A program made the position numbers and the translations under genes. Positions 10,361 to 22,392 of a DNA stretch of 64,000 bases are shown piece by piece. A model generated the notes under the pieces. That model saw nothing but the letters and a program-made list of their open reading frames with translations, made no database searches and was not told where the DNA came from. The first letter of the stretch is position 1, and every line of letters begins with the position of its first letter. This stretch comes from Russula earlei (Eukaryota > Basidiomycota > Agaricomycetes > Russulales > Russulaceae): the NCBI GenBank assembly GCA_025769875.1, contig JAGFNK010000001.1:1-64000 (forward strand), read 5' to 3'.

Positions 10361-11778
10361 TCAGAACCCGGTGCGAAGAGCGAGCCCGACCCCCACCCCC
10401 GCGCAGAGCGTGCCCACTAATACGAAGCCCAAGCGCCTACCGGACAAAGTCATCTGAGAGATGTTCTCCTTGAACGGCGCGAACAATGAGAGGGAGAACA
10501 TCACGAGAGAGGGAATATGGAACGGGTCGAGAAATGCCGACAGGCAAGTCGCGTCTTTTGCGTGAAGCTGGCTGGGACAAAAAGTGGCTGTGTTTTCGCG
10601 CAGACGTCGCGCGACGTCGCGTGACAGGGTCGCGTCCCATTCTGTTTCCCAGGCGGCCTTGTCCCACGCCGGACCTTGCTGAGACCGCGCGTCCGTCCGT
10701 GAATCATGCACGGTGCATGCCGCACGTTCGACCTCGCGCCAGCGGAGAAAACGATCAGCGGCTTCACTACGAAGCAGATTGACCGTTTCGGGAGAACGGA
10801 AAATTCCTGCACGTAACGCTTGAAGGGATGACGGCCGGAAAGCAGAGATCGGCAGGCGTGCACGCGAAAGTTCCGTTGATGGGAGCACGACGACGGGGAT
10901 GTGAGCACCTAGACTGTCAATGATAGAACGATGTCTGGACGAGAGGGCTGCAAAGAGTCAGAGTTTTGTCGATAGATCCGATAGGGAGCACGCACATTGG
11001 GGATGAACGATGAGGGCAACATAAAGAGGTGACGATGACGATGAAATGAGGTTAGACAACAAGGCGGACGGTGGACATCCAGGATCTATGACATGCAGCA
11101 GGTCTCGGAAAGGTTCGTGGATGATGGCCAAAATGCGCGCGATGGCGTTATCGATCTATTGGCACAAAAGAGGAATCAGTTGGGCGCCGCTCATACAATA
11201 GCGGTAAGACGCACTTCGTCGGCTGAAGCATGTTTCGAGACGTCAAGGATCTCCACATTGTGTGTCGGTTCAAACTTTTCCAACCCATGCGCATCTCGGT
11301 GCTCTGCCCAGTCCGTGGAAGCACGGACCACGTGGCCATTATGAGTGACATCGGAAGGCCCCACGTCCACTATGTCCTCGTTGTCGTCAAGGAGGGTTCT
11401 TGCAATCGAAGAACCACCTGGGCCAGCGCTTCCAAAGACGAGTATGCGGACATCGCCAAGAGTCTTTCCGTGAGGCGTTGGCTGGCGAAGCGCCGTGGGC
11501 AGAATGAGTGATGGGATGATGAGCCCCTGAGCGGACTCGCGATCCTGTTCTATGTGGGCGTGGACATGCGGCGGACTCGCAGCCGCAGAAGAGAAGAAGA
11601 AAGAAGAGGAGAGGGAGGGTGAGGAAGAGATAGAATCCGGGCTGTCAGGTGGACTAGGTAGGGCACTGGAGCGAGGAGATGAAGGCAGCGATACGCCTGC
11701 GGACGTGTCGACTGCGGAGAGGTGAGCGTCGCGAATCGTCCTGACACTGAGACCGCCCAAACTCGAAGAAAGCTCCAT
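10361..11778 (-). CDS. tail-anchored protein with P-loop-like strand, function unknown
   Basis: Not assigned to a family. The Met at 11778 (MELSSSLGGL) starts a Ser/Pro-rich N-terminus of about 110 residues with long Ser runs. A nucleotide-binding-like strand follows, VRILVFGSAGPGGSS, with a Gly-rich loop but no Lys. Later come a hydrophobic strand (LYVALIVHP), VVVLPSTELSRA, and finally one predicted membrane helix close to the C-terminus (LGFVLVGTLCAGVGVGLAL) with a short tail. Three exons join well: introns run about 11202-11152 (GTGCGT to CCAATAG) and about 10999-10950 (GTGCGT to TTTGCAG), each keeping phase. The order suggests a G-domain-like fold anchored to a membrane by its tail and facing the cytosol, but this is inference. 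Missing the Lys, it may not hydrolyse nucleotide. Confidence 0.6.
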
Positions 11779-13008
11779 GAGCAGGTTGATGATGTGGGTG
11801 GTAAGAGAGGGAGAGGGAAGAATGTAGAAGTTAACCGACCAACCAACAGGGCTGCTGCCTTGCCTGTCCTGACCTGAGGACACGAGCCTCTTAATTAATG
11901 ATGATCGCCTGATGACATTATCAAATAGCGTTGCTACGCTCCACCGAGTCGTTGACAATTGCATTCGTTTCGTACAATTCCTCCTCATAGATGTGACACG
12001 ACACGACGGGATAGGATATCACTCGAGCCATATAATATAAAACCCTTCCTTGAGATTACGACAGTGACGTCAATAGTATGGCGTTCAACAAAGCACACCC
12101 ATTTGGGGTAATCGCTTCGGTGCTACGTGGTGTGGTCCTCCGTCATAAGAGTGGGACTGTTCAGGTCAGGAAATTCTACTCGACCAAGCCAGATTGCGAC
12201 TGCAACTGAACATCATTGCCAACTCTGACCAGCTCCTGCAGTGTCGAGTGGCATTATCGAGGTGGAAGTGGTCGATCCCGAATCTGGTCCAAGTGGTTCA
12301 TACGTCAAAAGCAAGCCTTTCTCGGAGCCCAGGAAGGATATTCACGTCCTCTACATTACATCCAGAGATTTGTGAGACCTGACTGCTTACTCGTACATTC
12401 GCACGCGAATGCTGCGTCTTCCCTCTTCATCACCATGTGGCCGTGACAAGGTCTGCGTGACTTGTACAACTCGGCCATGCGAGGCGGCTAGCCGCTACCG
12501 GTATTGAGAGCGTACCGCGCTGAGCCTACCTATCGACAGCTTATGGCACGTATCTGGGCGTGCGTGATACGCTGCAGCTTTGCTTTTCCATGACAACGAA
12601 CGGGATTGTTCTGCTTTCCGGCAGCTACATCGATGTGAACTCCACTGGTAGTCCGAATCCTCACTGGCAAGCGCTCCGAGTCGCCCCCACTTGCTTGTAG
12701 ACCTGGAAACGGAATTCCGACGCATCACAAAGTGTATCAGCGGCCCCAAGCAACTCAACACGACTCCTGATCGAGAATTTTGCTGATGTATAGGCAGTCT
12801 ACTGACAATCTATGATTTGCGAACAGCCTGAGAGGGGACTCGCGGCAACGCGTCACACGGTAGATAAAGTGCTCGCGGTTCCCAATTCACTCCAGCTGTG
12901 CTCTCGTAGGTGCTGGTTACCGACGATTTTCCACGCCGCCGTCTTTTTTCATCCCTCGACGACTTGCGCTACGTTCATTGTCAATCCACGATCCCAAACA
13001 TAAACACG
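11779..13008. other. intergenic gap, 1.2 kb
   Basis: No recognisable gene on either strand; short frames only. It separates a minus-strand from a plus-strand gene, so both promoters should lie here. Confidence 0.4.
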
Positions 13009-13357
13009 ATGCGCACAACCTCCGTTTTTGCCATTTTCTGCCTCGTCGTCGGCGTCGTTCCGTCGTCCGCGCTTCCTGCTAAGTGCGCCCACCTCTTCGG
13101 GTTGTGTTGCATCCCCAGAGTTGACTTTGCCTGCAGATGATGACGGGAAACTTTTAATGAATCCCTTCTCAAACGCCCCACGTTACTATGAGATTAAAGG
13201 CGGAAAAAAACATTTTCCCTCACCGACAGAAATGCACAGCGGGCCTACCATATATGAACAAGCTAGCAGCTGGTTAGATTCGGCTAAGCAAGCTAGTATG
13301 GCCTTGGTCGGCCGACTAAAAAAAAGCACTTGGCCTTGGCCGGGACAGGATAGGTAA
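13009..13357 (+). CDS. small secreted protein candidate
   Basis: The Met at 13009 opens a clean signal peptide (MRTTSVFAIFCLVVGVV, then PSSALP). A second coding segment, in another frame and ending at 13357, continues D-D-G-K-L-L-M-N-P-F and has a Trp/Lys-rich tail. The segments join in phase only if the intron starts at CTAAGT (after 13077) and ends at TGCAG (13134-13138), which is a non-canonical donor one base from GTAAGT. Spliced, the product is about 95 residues, nearly Cys-free after the signal, and unlike any family I know. If the donor is dead, translation stops at 13140 after 43 residues. Role unknown; secretion is inferred only from the leader. Confidence 0.4.
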
Positions 13358-14262
13358 AAGGAGTCTCTTTCTCAGACATACGATAACCTATGTTCATCAT
13401 CCATTCACGTCTCAGGGGACTCGTTGACGCGTGATCCAGCCGAGAGCTCGCTACGCGCGCATACAGGCGGCTGCCACTCACCCTCCCATCCAAATAACTT
13501 GTGTCGAGACACGGTGGCGCGGGAAACAGTGGCACCGCCATGTAGATACTAGCTCGGCGACCACCGTCTTGACCCCTTCAGTTCACGGGGGCGCGCTTTC
13601 TGATGGGAAACGCGCCTTTGTGCGTACGGCCTTTTGACTGATAACGGACCCAATTAGTATACAAATGTACTATACTTTGCAAAACTTACTATACAGATAG
13701 CTTGCTTTTGTTTCCGTTCCGATACTCCCATACACTCGTACTTACTAGTAAAACCATGTAGCTTAGGGGCAAATGTAACAGTTGTGTTGTTTCGTCTCCC
13801 ATCTCCCCGTCAGCGTGTCCATCCGCTTCCCGACATTCTCGTCCACTTTCTGTGCGGTGACACCAGAACAGCCGTGGCGTCAACGTAGAAACTGTTGGAC
13901 GTGCAGATGGGCAGGAATGGATAAGTCGAGCTTATAGTCAACTTAGCAGACAATAAAAGTAAAATATTACAAGTGATGAGTAGGCTCTGTTGCTGTTGCA
14001 AGATGACGCATCCAGAGCTTTCAGACTCAGATACCTGATGATTTCGAAAAAAAAAAAAAGAAATCTGCATCATAACGCGTAGTTGATATGTTGCGTGATG
14101 CGAATGCAGAGCTTGATCAAGAGAGAGAATTGATCGGTCGAAGCCTTGCGTCGATACGCCACAAATCTGCTCCACGATAAGAGATGATGAAACATGATGG
14201 CGGATACTAGGTATAGACCATGGAACTGAAGGATTACTGGGTTGCACTGCACCAAAAAACAC
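13358..14262. other. intergenic gap, 0.9 kb
   Basis: AT-richer than its surroundings in 13660-13760 (repeated tactatac/agtata tracts). No gene recognised. Confidence 0.35.
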
Positions 14263-15610
14263 CTATCCTTGGAAAGCGACCCCTTGTTTCCTTGTCTCGG
14301 CCATGCCCCCGCCCGCGTAGCCCGTGCCTAGGAGGCACTCTAAGAAAGCGTGGTCGTGATTGGGAACAGGCGGCTCACCTTCCCGCTTGAGCTCAAGGAT
14401 ATCGCCCTGCTTGTCACACACGACGCATTGACTCGTCGGACGTACAAGTGTGTCGGTACATGTCTTACATGTCACATGCGAACACGCTTTGATGACTGAG
14501 AACGAGGCCAGTGTGAAAACGTTCACACAAGTTAGGGAGACAACGTACCGTATATTCGCACATTGTTCGAAAGTGCCTTCTTACATGAAGGGCACATAGC
14601 GTCCCGCTCCTCATCCTTGAGTCTCGAGGTATCATCATCTGCTGGCGTTGAACCCGTCGGCTGGGATCGAGAAGATTGGGGTTGCAAGGTGAAGTTGACA
14701 GGAATCAAGCTTTTTAGTCTGGATGTACACAGCAGGCGTTAGGAGAATGCGTGAAAAAAAGGTCAGGAACCTCAAGCTTACGCGATAGGGTGTGGCGGGT
14801 TGCCGCCTCGACAGGTTGTCTGGACTTTCACGTCGGCGAGTGAAGACGGTGGCCCACTCGAGGTGTACGTCGGCGTCAACGAGGGCAGCCAAAAGTCAGG
14901 TAGCTTGCTGCGCAGCGCCGCGGCCTGCTCACGCTCTATTTGACGTAATGCGGCCTGCTCAGCTTCCTGCGCAACCTTTTCCGTCGCCGTGGAATCGAAT
15001 GCAAATTTACGCTTGGTGCCACGCCCTGACGAAAGCAGATTATGAGCCAGACGATCGCAAGTGAAAAAAAAAAAAAAGGACCGCAACCTTCCGCTCACCT
15101 GCTGCTACCTCGGCACCAGAGGTTGTGACCGCGGCGGTGGCAGCTGCAAGGCCGAGCTGCCCTTTCTCGAAATCTGCGAGCACACGCTCTCGCGCAGCTT
15201 CTTTCGCCCTTGTCTTTTCCTGTTCTGCTTCCTTCTTGAGCGCCTCTAGTCGTTCTTTCTGCCGCTTAATGTCCTTCCTTTGCGCCACTGAACGGGTTTG
15301 ACAACGCGATGAGCAGCGGCGAGACGGCTCCCAGACACTCACAGAGGTCCGTGTACGCGCACTCCTTGCAGAACAGGTGGCCCTCTTGGCACGCGACCGG
15401 ATCGCGAGCTCGTTGCAGGCACAGCGCGCACGCATCGAACCGTCGCATGGACTCGTTGCCGAGGCGTTGCTGCAGGGACGGAGATCATTGAATGGGTGGC
15501 GAAATGAGGGCGGCGAGCGGACGCACTCCTTTCGTGCCATAGTCAAGTTTCCTGCGCTCTGCGTATGAAAATATCGAGGATGCGGTATTATTTTTGCTAT
15601 GCTTCGTCAT
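14263..15610 (-). CDS. NOSIP: NOSIP-like U-box protein
   Basis: Homologue of nitric-oxide-synthase-interacting protein, a nuclear U-box/RING-type E3 ubiquitin ligase found with spliceosomes. The start at 15610 gives MTKHSKNNTASSIFSYAER, the diagnostic N-terminus. After the intron GTGCGT...CTGCAG comes the split zinc-finger/U-box half (RRFDACALCLQRARDP, GHLFCKECAY). A Lys/Glu/Ala-rich coiled coil follows (KDIKRQKERLEALKKEAEQE), then LPDFWLPSLTPTY, and the second RING-like half (MCPSCKKAL, CSHVTCKTC, CVVC). The C-terminus ends GTGYAGGGMAETRKQG, matching the family's GTGFAGSG-type tail. Six or more exons are needed, all with acceptable GT...AG sites and intact phase, and the length is close to the usual 300 residues. 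Confidence 0.9.
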
Positions 15611-16004
15611 TACGCGTGGGTGGTGGCTGTCCTCGACCCGCTGACGGTCTTGCGGGCCGATGCGGTCCCTGTCCCACCCTGGAAATTATCTCGCCGTGCA
15701 TGCTTGACAAGTCTTCGCCAACTCCATCATGAGCTTCCCCGAGGACGCACCCCAAAAATTTTGTTGCTGTGAGGACCGTGGATGTGCATAAAGTGGTTCC
15801 ATCGTGACCCTCAGGGTTTGCTCGCTCTCCCACCCCCCTCCCGTCCGTATCAAGTGTTATCCTGTGTCTCCGTTCCGTTCCGTCCACTGGACAACGGATT
15901 ACCTATCAGTAATACCGCTGTAAGCCAGAATATCACCTCTCGAGAATTTCGTCGTTTTACTGACAATCAATAGCTCCATCTGAGCGCCCTTATCTCTCAC
16001 GAGA
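15611..16004. other. divergent promoter region
   Basis: About 390 bases between the NOSIP-like gene (minus) and the secreted-peptide gene (plus), with a CT-rich run near 15820-15850 (ctctcccacccccctcccgtcc). No TATA box stands out. Confidence 0.35.
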
Positions 16005-16259
16005 ATGCGCGCGCCATTGCTCGCTTTACTTGCCATGCTCTCCACGACCATCGTTCATGCAACCGTCCTAAAACATCACCGGGACTTCAAGCATGTTGAC
16101 AACACTCCCCAAATATTGCCTCCGCCTGACTCGGCTGCGAACCGACCCCTAACATTCCTATCATCGATTTTCTCCTACCTTCGCACAGCCAACGACATCG
16201 ATGACGTTCCTGCAACTGTCTCCCGGCGACATCGCCGTCGCAGGCATGCTCATCCATAG
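16005..16259 (+). CDS. small secreted basic-tailed peptide
   Basis: A single-exon frame of 84 residues. Residues 1-19 form a textbook signal peptide (MRAPLLALLAMLSTTIVHA). The mature part is Pro/His/Asp-rich and ends in a very basic run (SRRHRRRRHAHP), which could be a dibasic processing site or a nucleic-acid or membrane-binding tail. There is no Cys and no CaaX box, so it is neither a disulfide-rich effector nor a mating pheromone. No homologue is known to me. The leader makes it more likely real than other short frames nearby. Confidence 0.45.
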   Translation: MRAPLLALLAMLSTTIVHATVLKHHRDFKHVDNTPQILPPPDSAANRPLTFLSSIFSYLRTANDIDDVPATVSRRHRRRRHAHP

Positions 16260-17594
16260 CACCACATCTTAGGATAGGCGAAGACTCATTGTGTCCCATG
16301 TTGTGACGTCCATAGACGAACCTCTGAGCTCGCCTGGTTTATCCTTTCTCCACATTGATAGCCTTTTATTATGTACGACTGATACCAGACGATGCAGTAG
16401 TCCGGTGCATGAAGTTTTCCTATCAGACATATACTATTCCAAGTCCTGCCACATAGTTTCAGCGATTCTCTGGAATATGTTGCATGTGCATGTGAGCCTG
16501 GGGGCTGTAACATCGAAAGTACAGGCTGGGACAAGCGCGTATCCGTTGCCTGTCGTATACATAAATCCAGCGTCATAAAAAATAAGCCCAAGAGACATAA
16601 CGTAATTTTAAGGCATTCCTGGGACAACTGTCAAATTTCAACTAAACACTGGCAGGGGAAAATGACGTTTCTGCGAGTCGTGATGAACAGAATTAAGTGC
16701 ACATGAAAAGGGCACCTTGTAGTACGGCCGCTGGGCTACTGGTAAGCGGTAAGCGGTCAAACCAAAACAGCGTTCGTTGCACGCGCCTAGGGGCCCATGG
16801 ACTTCGGAGAGAAAAGATGGGGCAAGAATTGAACTCATGACCATCTCGTCGGTTCCTGCAGTCCGGAAGTTGCCTTCTCTGACCCAGACAGATCACTCAA
16901 GTATGTACGGCGCAGTGGAGGTGCGATATGAGGTGCTGTGGGCAGCGAGCCCTCGCAACTGACGGTGACGGTGATGAGGACGGCAAAAAGCAAACAGATA
17001 TGCCATAACAGTCCATGCACGACATGGCAAGGACAGGGGCGATGGGTGAGGTTGACAATGGGCAAGAGTACGATGGGAGGAAAGCACGGCTCTGTCTGGT
17101 GCATGCAGAGATGGTGGGGTGCGTCTGGCCTCTGCTGGCTGAGCTGCGGAAGTTCGGCTCCAGGTAGCTTCGCAACCACTGAAGGCATAGTGGGGATGCC
17201 CGCTGAGGAAGTGGGTTGGTTGCCACATCAGCATCATCGTCGCATCCTGGCCATGCCGTGTCACAGGGATAAATAGCATTGCGCCCCTATGTGCCACAGG
17301 GGAAAGGATGGGGAAAGAGAATTCGTCGATGTGGCGCACCAACCTCTGATCGGACACCAGCTATGCTCTGCGACGTGCCAAAGGCTTCCGTCGCAGGTCA
17401 ATGGGCACTGAGGGTAATCCCTTAGCAGCGTCCCACGCATATGTGTCACAAAAGTTGGAAGGATGGTGGAGCAAGGGAGGGGGAGTGTGGGATGGGAGTG
17501 GGGTAGAGAGGAGATGGACGGGCGGAGGAGAGAGTGTGTACGGAACGCGTCATGCGCTTTGCGCTCTCCATTCTACATCCTCATCCGATCCCAC
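16260..17594. other. intergenic gap, 1.3 kb
   Basis: No protein family recognised. A minus-strand tRNA-like T-arm at about 16816-16845 does not complete a cloverleaf. A purine-rich tract lies at 17461-17535, just before the HIR1 gene. Confidence 0.4.
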
Positions 17595-20500
17595 ATGAAG
17601 TTCACTAAGCCCTCATGGGTTATCCACAATGGTTCGCAGTTTTCTTATCTCTATTGCCATCTTTCTAGCTCATCATATACCTAAAGACTCTGGCAAAAGT
17701 GACCAGGCGTCCAAACGTCTATCCATATTTTCAGTCCATGTGCACCCAGATGGCTCTCGCATTGCCACTGGAGGTCTTGACGCAAAAATAAGAATTTGGA
17801 GTACAAAACCCATTCTATATAGCATCTCAGAACAGTCGAACAGACCTCCCAAGTCCCTATGTACTCTGACCATGCACACTGGTCCCGTGTTGTGCGTCCG
17901 TTGGGCCAATTCTGGCCGGTGGCTTGCTAGCGGAAGTGACGATGAAATTGTGATGATATGGGATCTTGATCCGTTTGTGCTTTCATCCATTTTTCTTTAA
18001 CGTGTGCCTCAAATAGACGTTTTACAGCACAACCAGAGGCAAGGTGTGGGGTTCGGATGAGATCAATGTTGAGGGTTGGAAGCCTTTGAAACGGTTGCCT
18101 GGACACGAGAGTGGTATGTAATTTCATTGTTTTTCAATGTCGTTCGTATTCACTGTGGTCCTCAGATGTGACTGACCTTGCTTGGTCCCCGGAGGATCGG
18201 TATCTCGCATCTGTCGGCTTAGATTCCCAAGTGTTAATATGGAGTGGTTATACTCTAGGTGTGCCCTCTCACATCGCAATGGGATTGCATTCTCAAATGG
18301 ATTGACCTCATTCTTCGTCAAAGAGCGAGTACGACGAATTGATCAACACCAAGGTTTCGTCAAAGGGGTTTGTTGGGACCCGGTTGGGGAGTTTTTGGCA
18401 ACGCAATCTGACGACCGCAGCGTTAAAATTTGGCGTACAACGGATTGGCTACTTGAAGCCGAGGTTCGAAAACCGTTTGAAGATTCTCCTGGTAGTACAT
18501 TTTTCAGACGACTGAGGTAAGTTGAGCCACTCCCAACTTTCTATGATTTCAATGACCTTTGGATCTAGTTGGTCCCCAGATGGAGCACATATTACTGCCT
18601 CCAATGCTACTAATAACAGGGGATTCGTATTCATTGCCGCTGTCATTGCCCGCAATAGTTGGACTTCCGAAATCAGCCTCGTGGGACATGAAAACACCGT
18701 TGAAGTAGCCGTATGTGTTCGCCCTTCGTTGTTACGGCGATGATCGAACTCTTATTTCCCAGGCATATAACCCACACATATTCCTCCGTAATCCTGCTGC
18801 CCCAGTCGCCACTTCCAATATCTGCTCAGTTGTCGCGCTTGGTGCAGATGACCGTTCAGTATCCATATGGCAGACAAAGTCTGCAAGGCCGATCATTGTG
18901 GCTAAGGAGGTCTTTGAAAGACAAATCATGGATCTTAGTTGGTGAGATATATACGTTCTGTTGTCACCATCGTGCTAAACGTGTGCAGGTCTTGGGATGG
19001 TTTAACATTATACGCCGTATCCTCCGATGGCACCCTTGCAGCGTTTGCCTTTGACTCTGACGAGCTTGAAGGCATCGCACCGCATTCTATTCAGCAACAG
19101 TATCTACAAAAATTCGGCTTTGCCCAGCCTCCTCTACCTGAGGGTTGGTCCCACACGAACCCTCAGATGCCATCATCAGGACAACGTATGACCCCACCAC
19201 CCTCGCCTAGTCGTTCGTCTCTTCAACCTCACGGCATGAATGGCTTCGGAACTCCGTCGACGAGCGCTGGTCATGAGGTCGTGAATACGCTGATTGCAAA
19301 GCGAAACACAAAGAGGAGGATGCAGCAACAGCTTTTGGGGCCTCGCGGGGGTTCAAATTCTCCAGCCGTTCTCGCAAACCCATTAGAACGCCGTTCGGTA
19401 GATTATACGTTGCCTGAGGCAGTCACCGAAGTTCCCATTGACTCACTCAGCGTCACAAACCCCACTGGAGTCAAGCGGAAGTTGTCTATTCTAGATATGG
19501 CCGATGACAGACCGACCAAAGCCCGCACGCTTGGTGGCGATCGCGTTAGAGACGGCAACGTGGAGATCGTGAAAGAAATATGCTCGCTTATCGATCAACA
19601 ACCTGTCGTGCCCGGGAATCCCCAAATCAAGGGGGAAAATGTTCTTGCCATTCCTCCGATGCTAACCTATCTGTCTTTGAAAGTCACAGATGCCGGAGAT
19701 GACATCTTGGAGTGCAAGAATGCCGAAAGCGGAGGTGATGTCGTTTTTGTTTGTTCTTGCGTTCTACAGACTCACATCGCTTGCGGCATCAAGATCTAAC
19801 AGAAATCAGCTATGTCAGTGGGAAAACTGTATGCTGGCTTGATTATCTGCCATCACCCTGTGTGGTTTTGGCAGCCACTAGCTCCTTCTGTGCCGCGGGA
19901 ATGCTTGATGGAACTTTGAATGTGTATTCTCCAACCGGTCGAAGGTGATGACATCTTACTTGACTTTGTTATTCGTTGTTAATAGCGTGCGGGCAGGCTC
20001 ATGCCAACTCTTATCCTGGATGGAACTGCAACTCTCCTATCTGCTGCCAAGTCTGCTCTTGTTGTCATCACATCCACTGGCGTGCTATATTCCTGGTACG
20101 ATTCGATTTGAAACTTCGCGGCGGTTCTACTTATGGTGTCTGTAGGAATGTCAAGAAAGCTTGTGCGAATTTTGCCTCGACATCAGTGCGATCGCTGCTT
20201 TCTCCAAACGGTTCAGCCCGCGGAACAACCATAAACATCGCCTCTCTTGCGGCTCGACCTAACGGTAGCCCGATAATCCGCGCAGCGTCTGGAGTCACAT
20301 ACTCGTATGACAAGAACCTTTGTTCCTTCATAAAGTTGTCTGAGCCTTGGTGGGCTGAAGGGTCCGATGCCTGGTCGAGTCGACCTCGGAATAGCGGCGC
20401 TCAACAAGGGGTTGTGGCATCCATTGAAAGTGCTATCTCTGAACGTAACACCCCCTCACCTGCTACAACTCAACGGCCTCCATGGTGGACAAGCGCTCTT

Positions 20501-20932
20501 ACGCTCGGGCATCTCGAGTCTAAGCTACATGCAGCGCGTGTTCTCGATAGCAGCATGGAATACAAACAAACGTTGTTGGTTTATTCGAAGAAAATTGCTG
20601 ATGAGGGATTCAGGAACAAGGCCGAAGAGCTGATTAAAGACCTGTTTGGTCCTATCTATTGGTTTGTGTATCTTCGCTTTATGCAGCCTTCTCTGACACG
20701 ACATTCAGGCGACCCGGTATAAACAAGGAAGATGCATGGAACCCAGTGATTCTCGGACACTGGAAGCGGGACCTCCTCAAGGAAGTACTACAAGTATTTG
20801 GTAAATGCCATCTATTCTCGCTATGAAGCTCTAGTTTTATTCAATTCATTCCTAGTTCGTAGCAAAACCCTTGCTAAGTTTGGCATGGACTGGCAAGAAA
20901 CGCTCAAAAAGGCCACGACCAGCGATGATTGA
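17595..20932 (+). CDS. HIR1: HIRA/Hir1 histone chaperone subunit
   Basis: WD40 subunit of the HIR complex, which deposits H3-H4 outside S phase and represses histone genes in the nucleus. The start at 17595 gives MKFTKPSWVIHN; the first intron (GTTCGC...TTCTAG) leads to SIFSVHVHPDGSRIATGGLD, the family hallmark. WD repeats follow (KIRIWST, WLASGSDDEIVMIWD, DVTDLAWSPEDRYLASVGLD, HQGFVKGVCWDPVGEFLATQ, SWSPDGAHI, ADDRSVSIWQT, SWDGLTLYAVSSDGTLAAF). After a Pro/Ser-rich linker comes the Asf1-binding B-type segment (VTNPTGVKRKLSILDM, about 19455-19500). The C-terminal Hira domain includes LILDGTATLLSAAKS, SVRSLLSPNG and PWWAEGSDAW, and ends at LAKFGMDWQETLKKA. More than ten short introns, all in phase; no frame break. 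Confidence 0.93.
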
Positions 20933-20949
20933 TGGTTCGCATGGCTGGA

Positions 20950-21545
20950 GTGAAGCGAGCCTATTCGCGGCGCGCTGAGTTCGTGGGGCTGGACGGTAAT
21001 CTGAGGCTAGTAGTCTTCGAGCCAAGAGCAAGCGGAGAGGAGGAAGAACGAGAGGGAAGGGAGAAGAGGGGCGAGATGGCTCGCGCGCGGTCGTTTCGTG
21101 CTGGCTGATACTAGTAGATTCAAAGGGCGACTTTATTATCTCTTTTTTACTACAGAGTAGCTAGCGGGTTTTTATATTTAAGACAGAAGTACTAGAGGAA
21201 GCTGAGTAATGAGAGGAATCAGAATGTGAAAGGGAGTCAGAGCCATTGAAAGGGGATCGAGACTGGTCGAGACGGTTTCGGCGGTCAGTCATGAAAGGTT
21301 TGAGACGCGGACGCGTCAAGGGAGCCGGGGCGTGGCGTGCACGCGTGGTCGGTGGCGAGGGGTGGGCGATGCAATCGAGATCTTGACATCAGGCGCAAGG
21401 TGGCTTGTGGTGTGGCAAAGGCTGGAGACGAAAGGCGACAGGACGGAGGCGAGGTGTGGGAGGAGGCCAAGCGTCGCGCGTCGGGCGCGGTTCGCACGTG
21501 GTTCCGAGGCCAGCGATATGGCTCACCTTGCACCTCCCGGGCGCT
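20950..21545. repeat. dispersed repeat, copy 2
   Basis: Partner of the copy at 1990-2530, with the same three blocks in the same order. In both copies the minus strand shows a donor-like GTGAGCC at the closing block, following AAG. No transposase or terminal repeats seen. Confidence 0.4.
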
Positions 21546-22392
21546 TGAAATTTTGAGTCAAGCGTCTTAATGCGAATATTTTGAGGCCTTGCGCGTCTAA
21601 ATTGTCGTGGGGGCGTCGGTAGTGGCGGAGGCGGAGGCGATGGCGATGGCGATGGAGGGTGGCACGGCGATTGTTGGTGTTGGTGTTGCCGAGGCGTGGT
21701 GGTCCACCGTCGTGCAGGAAGAAGTGGTGGTGGCGAAAGACGAGTTGGTCGTGCATGAACTGCTCGGAGTTGACGAAAGGAGGATCAGTGGTGAACTCGA
21801 AGTTGTCATACGCTGCGGCATGTTGTGGAGAGGGAGCAGGAGTGGGCGGCGTGAGCCTCGGCGTAACAGTGGCGGCAGCAACCGAGATGGCGTGAAGTGG
21901 TGTGTGCATCCCAGGATGCTCTAATCCGTTGTCGCGCGTCATGGTGGCGCTGGGTGGAGTTACAGGTGTTGCTGCTGAGGCGTCGGCTGAGGCGGAGGAA
22001 GTTGGCGGCAAAAGGGACTGTAAGGCTGGTGCTGATGTCTTCCGACCGCGGCGTCGGGGTCGTCTCCATAGCAGGTGGCGGTGGCACGCGTGGACGATGC
22101 AATGCACAAGTGGGTGGGGTGAAGAGACGAGAGGCGGCGGACGGCGTGCTTCTTGAAAGGGCGGCGAGTCTTGACTTGTCTGCGAACTGCTGGCGATGAC
22201 GATGGTTTGTACTTCTCCGAGGCGGCGGCATGCTCTTCGTTTCCCGGTAATTCTGTGCGTTCTTCTTCGGCTGTGCGAGGCGGCGTGACGGCTAGAGTCG
22301 GGAAAGAGAGGGCGGCGTGGTCGAGAAGCGGAGGCGTAGGCGGCGAGCGTGAGTTCGTAGACAGAGACGTAGGATATGCCCGTGTTTTTCAT
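21523..22392 (-). CDS. doubtful low-complexity frame
   Basis: A 289-codon frame rich in Pro, Ser, Thr, His and Arg. No domain is recognised, and two other minus-strand frames overlap it with similar low complexity, so the open frame may simply reflect GC-rich CCN/CGN repeats. The segment before the end (about 21700-21830, AYDNFEFTTDPPFVNSEQF) is less biased and is the only part that reads like protein. It could be an exon of a regulatory protein with a disordered N-terminus, or not be coding. Confidence 0.25.
   Translation of the reverse strand: MKNTGISYVSVYELTLAAYASASRPRRPLFPDSSRHAASHSRRRTHRITGKRRACRRLGEVQTIVIASSSQTSQDSPPFQEARRPPPLVSSPHPLVHCIVHACHRHLLWRRPRRRGRKTSAPALQSLLPPTSSASADASAATPVTPPSATMTRDNGLEHPGMHTPLHAISVAAATVTPRLTPPTPAPSPQHAAAYDNFEFTTDPPFVNSEQFMHDQLVFRHHHFFLHDGGPPRLGNTNTNNRRATLHRHRHRLRLRHYRRPHDNLDAQGLKIFALRRLTQNFKRPGGAR

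Noticed and set aside
16816..16900. Minus-strand tRNA-like sequence with T-loop GTTCAATTC and an ACTGCAG anticodon-like loop
   Set aside because: No 5' acceptor strand complementary to the 3' end and a poor D-arm; at most a degraded tRNA.
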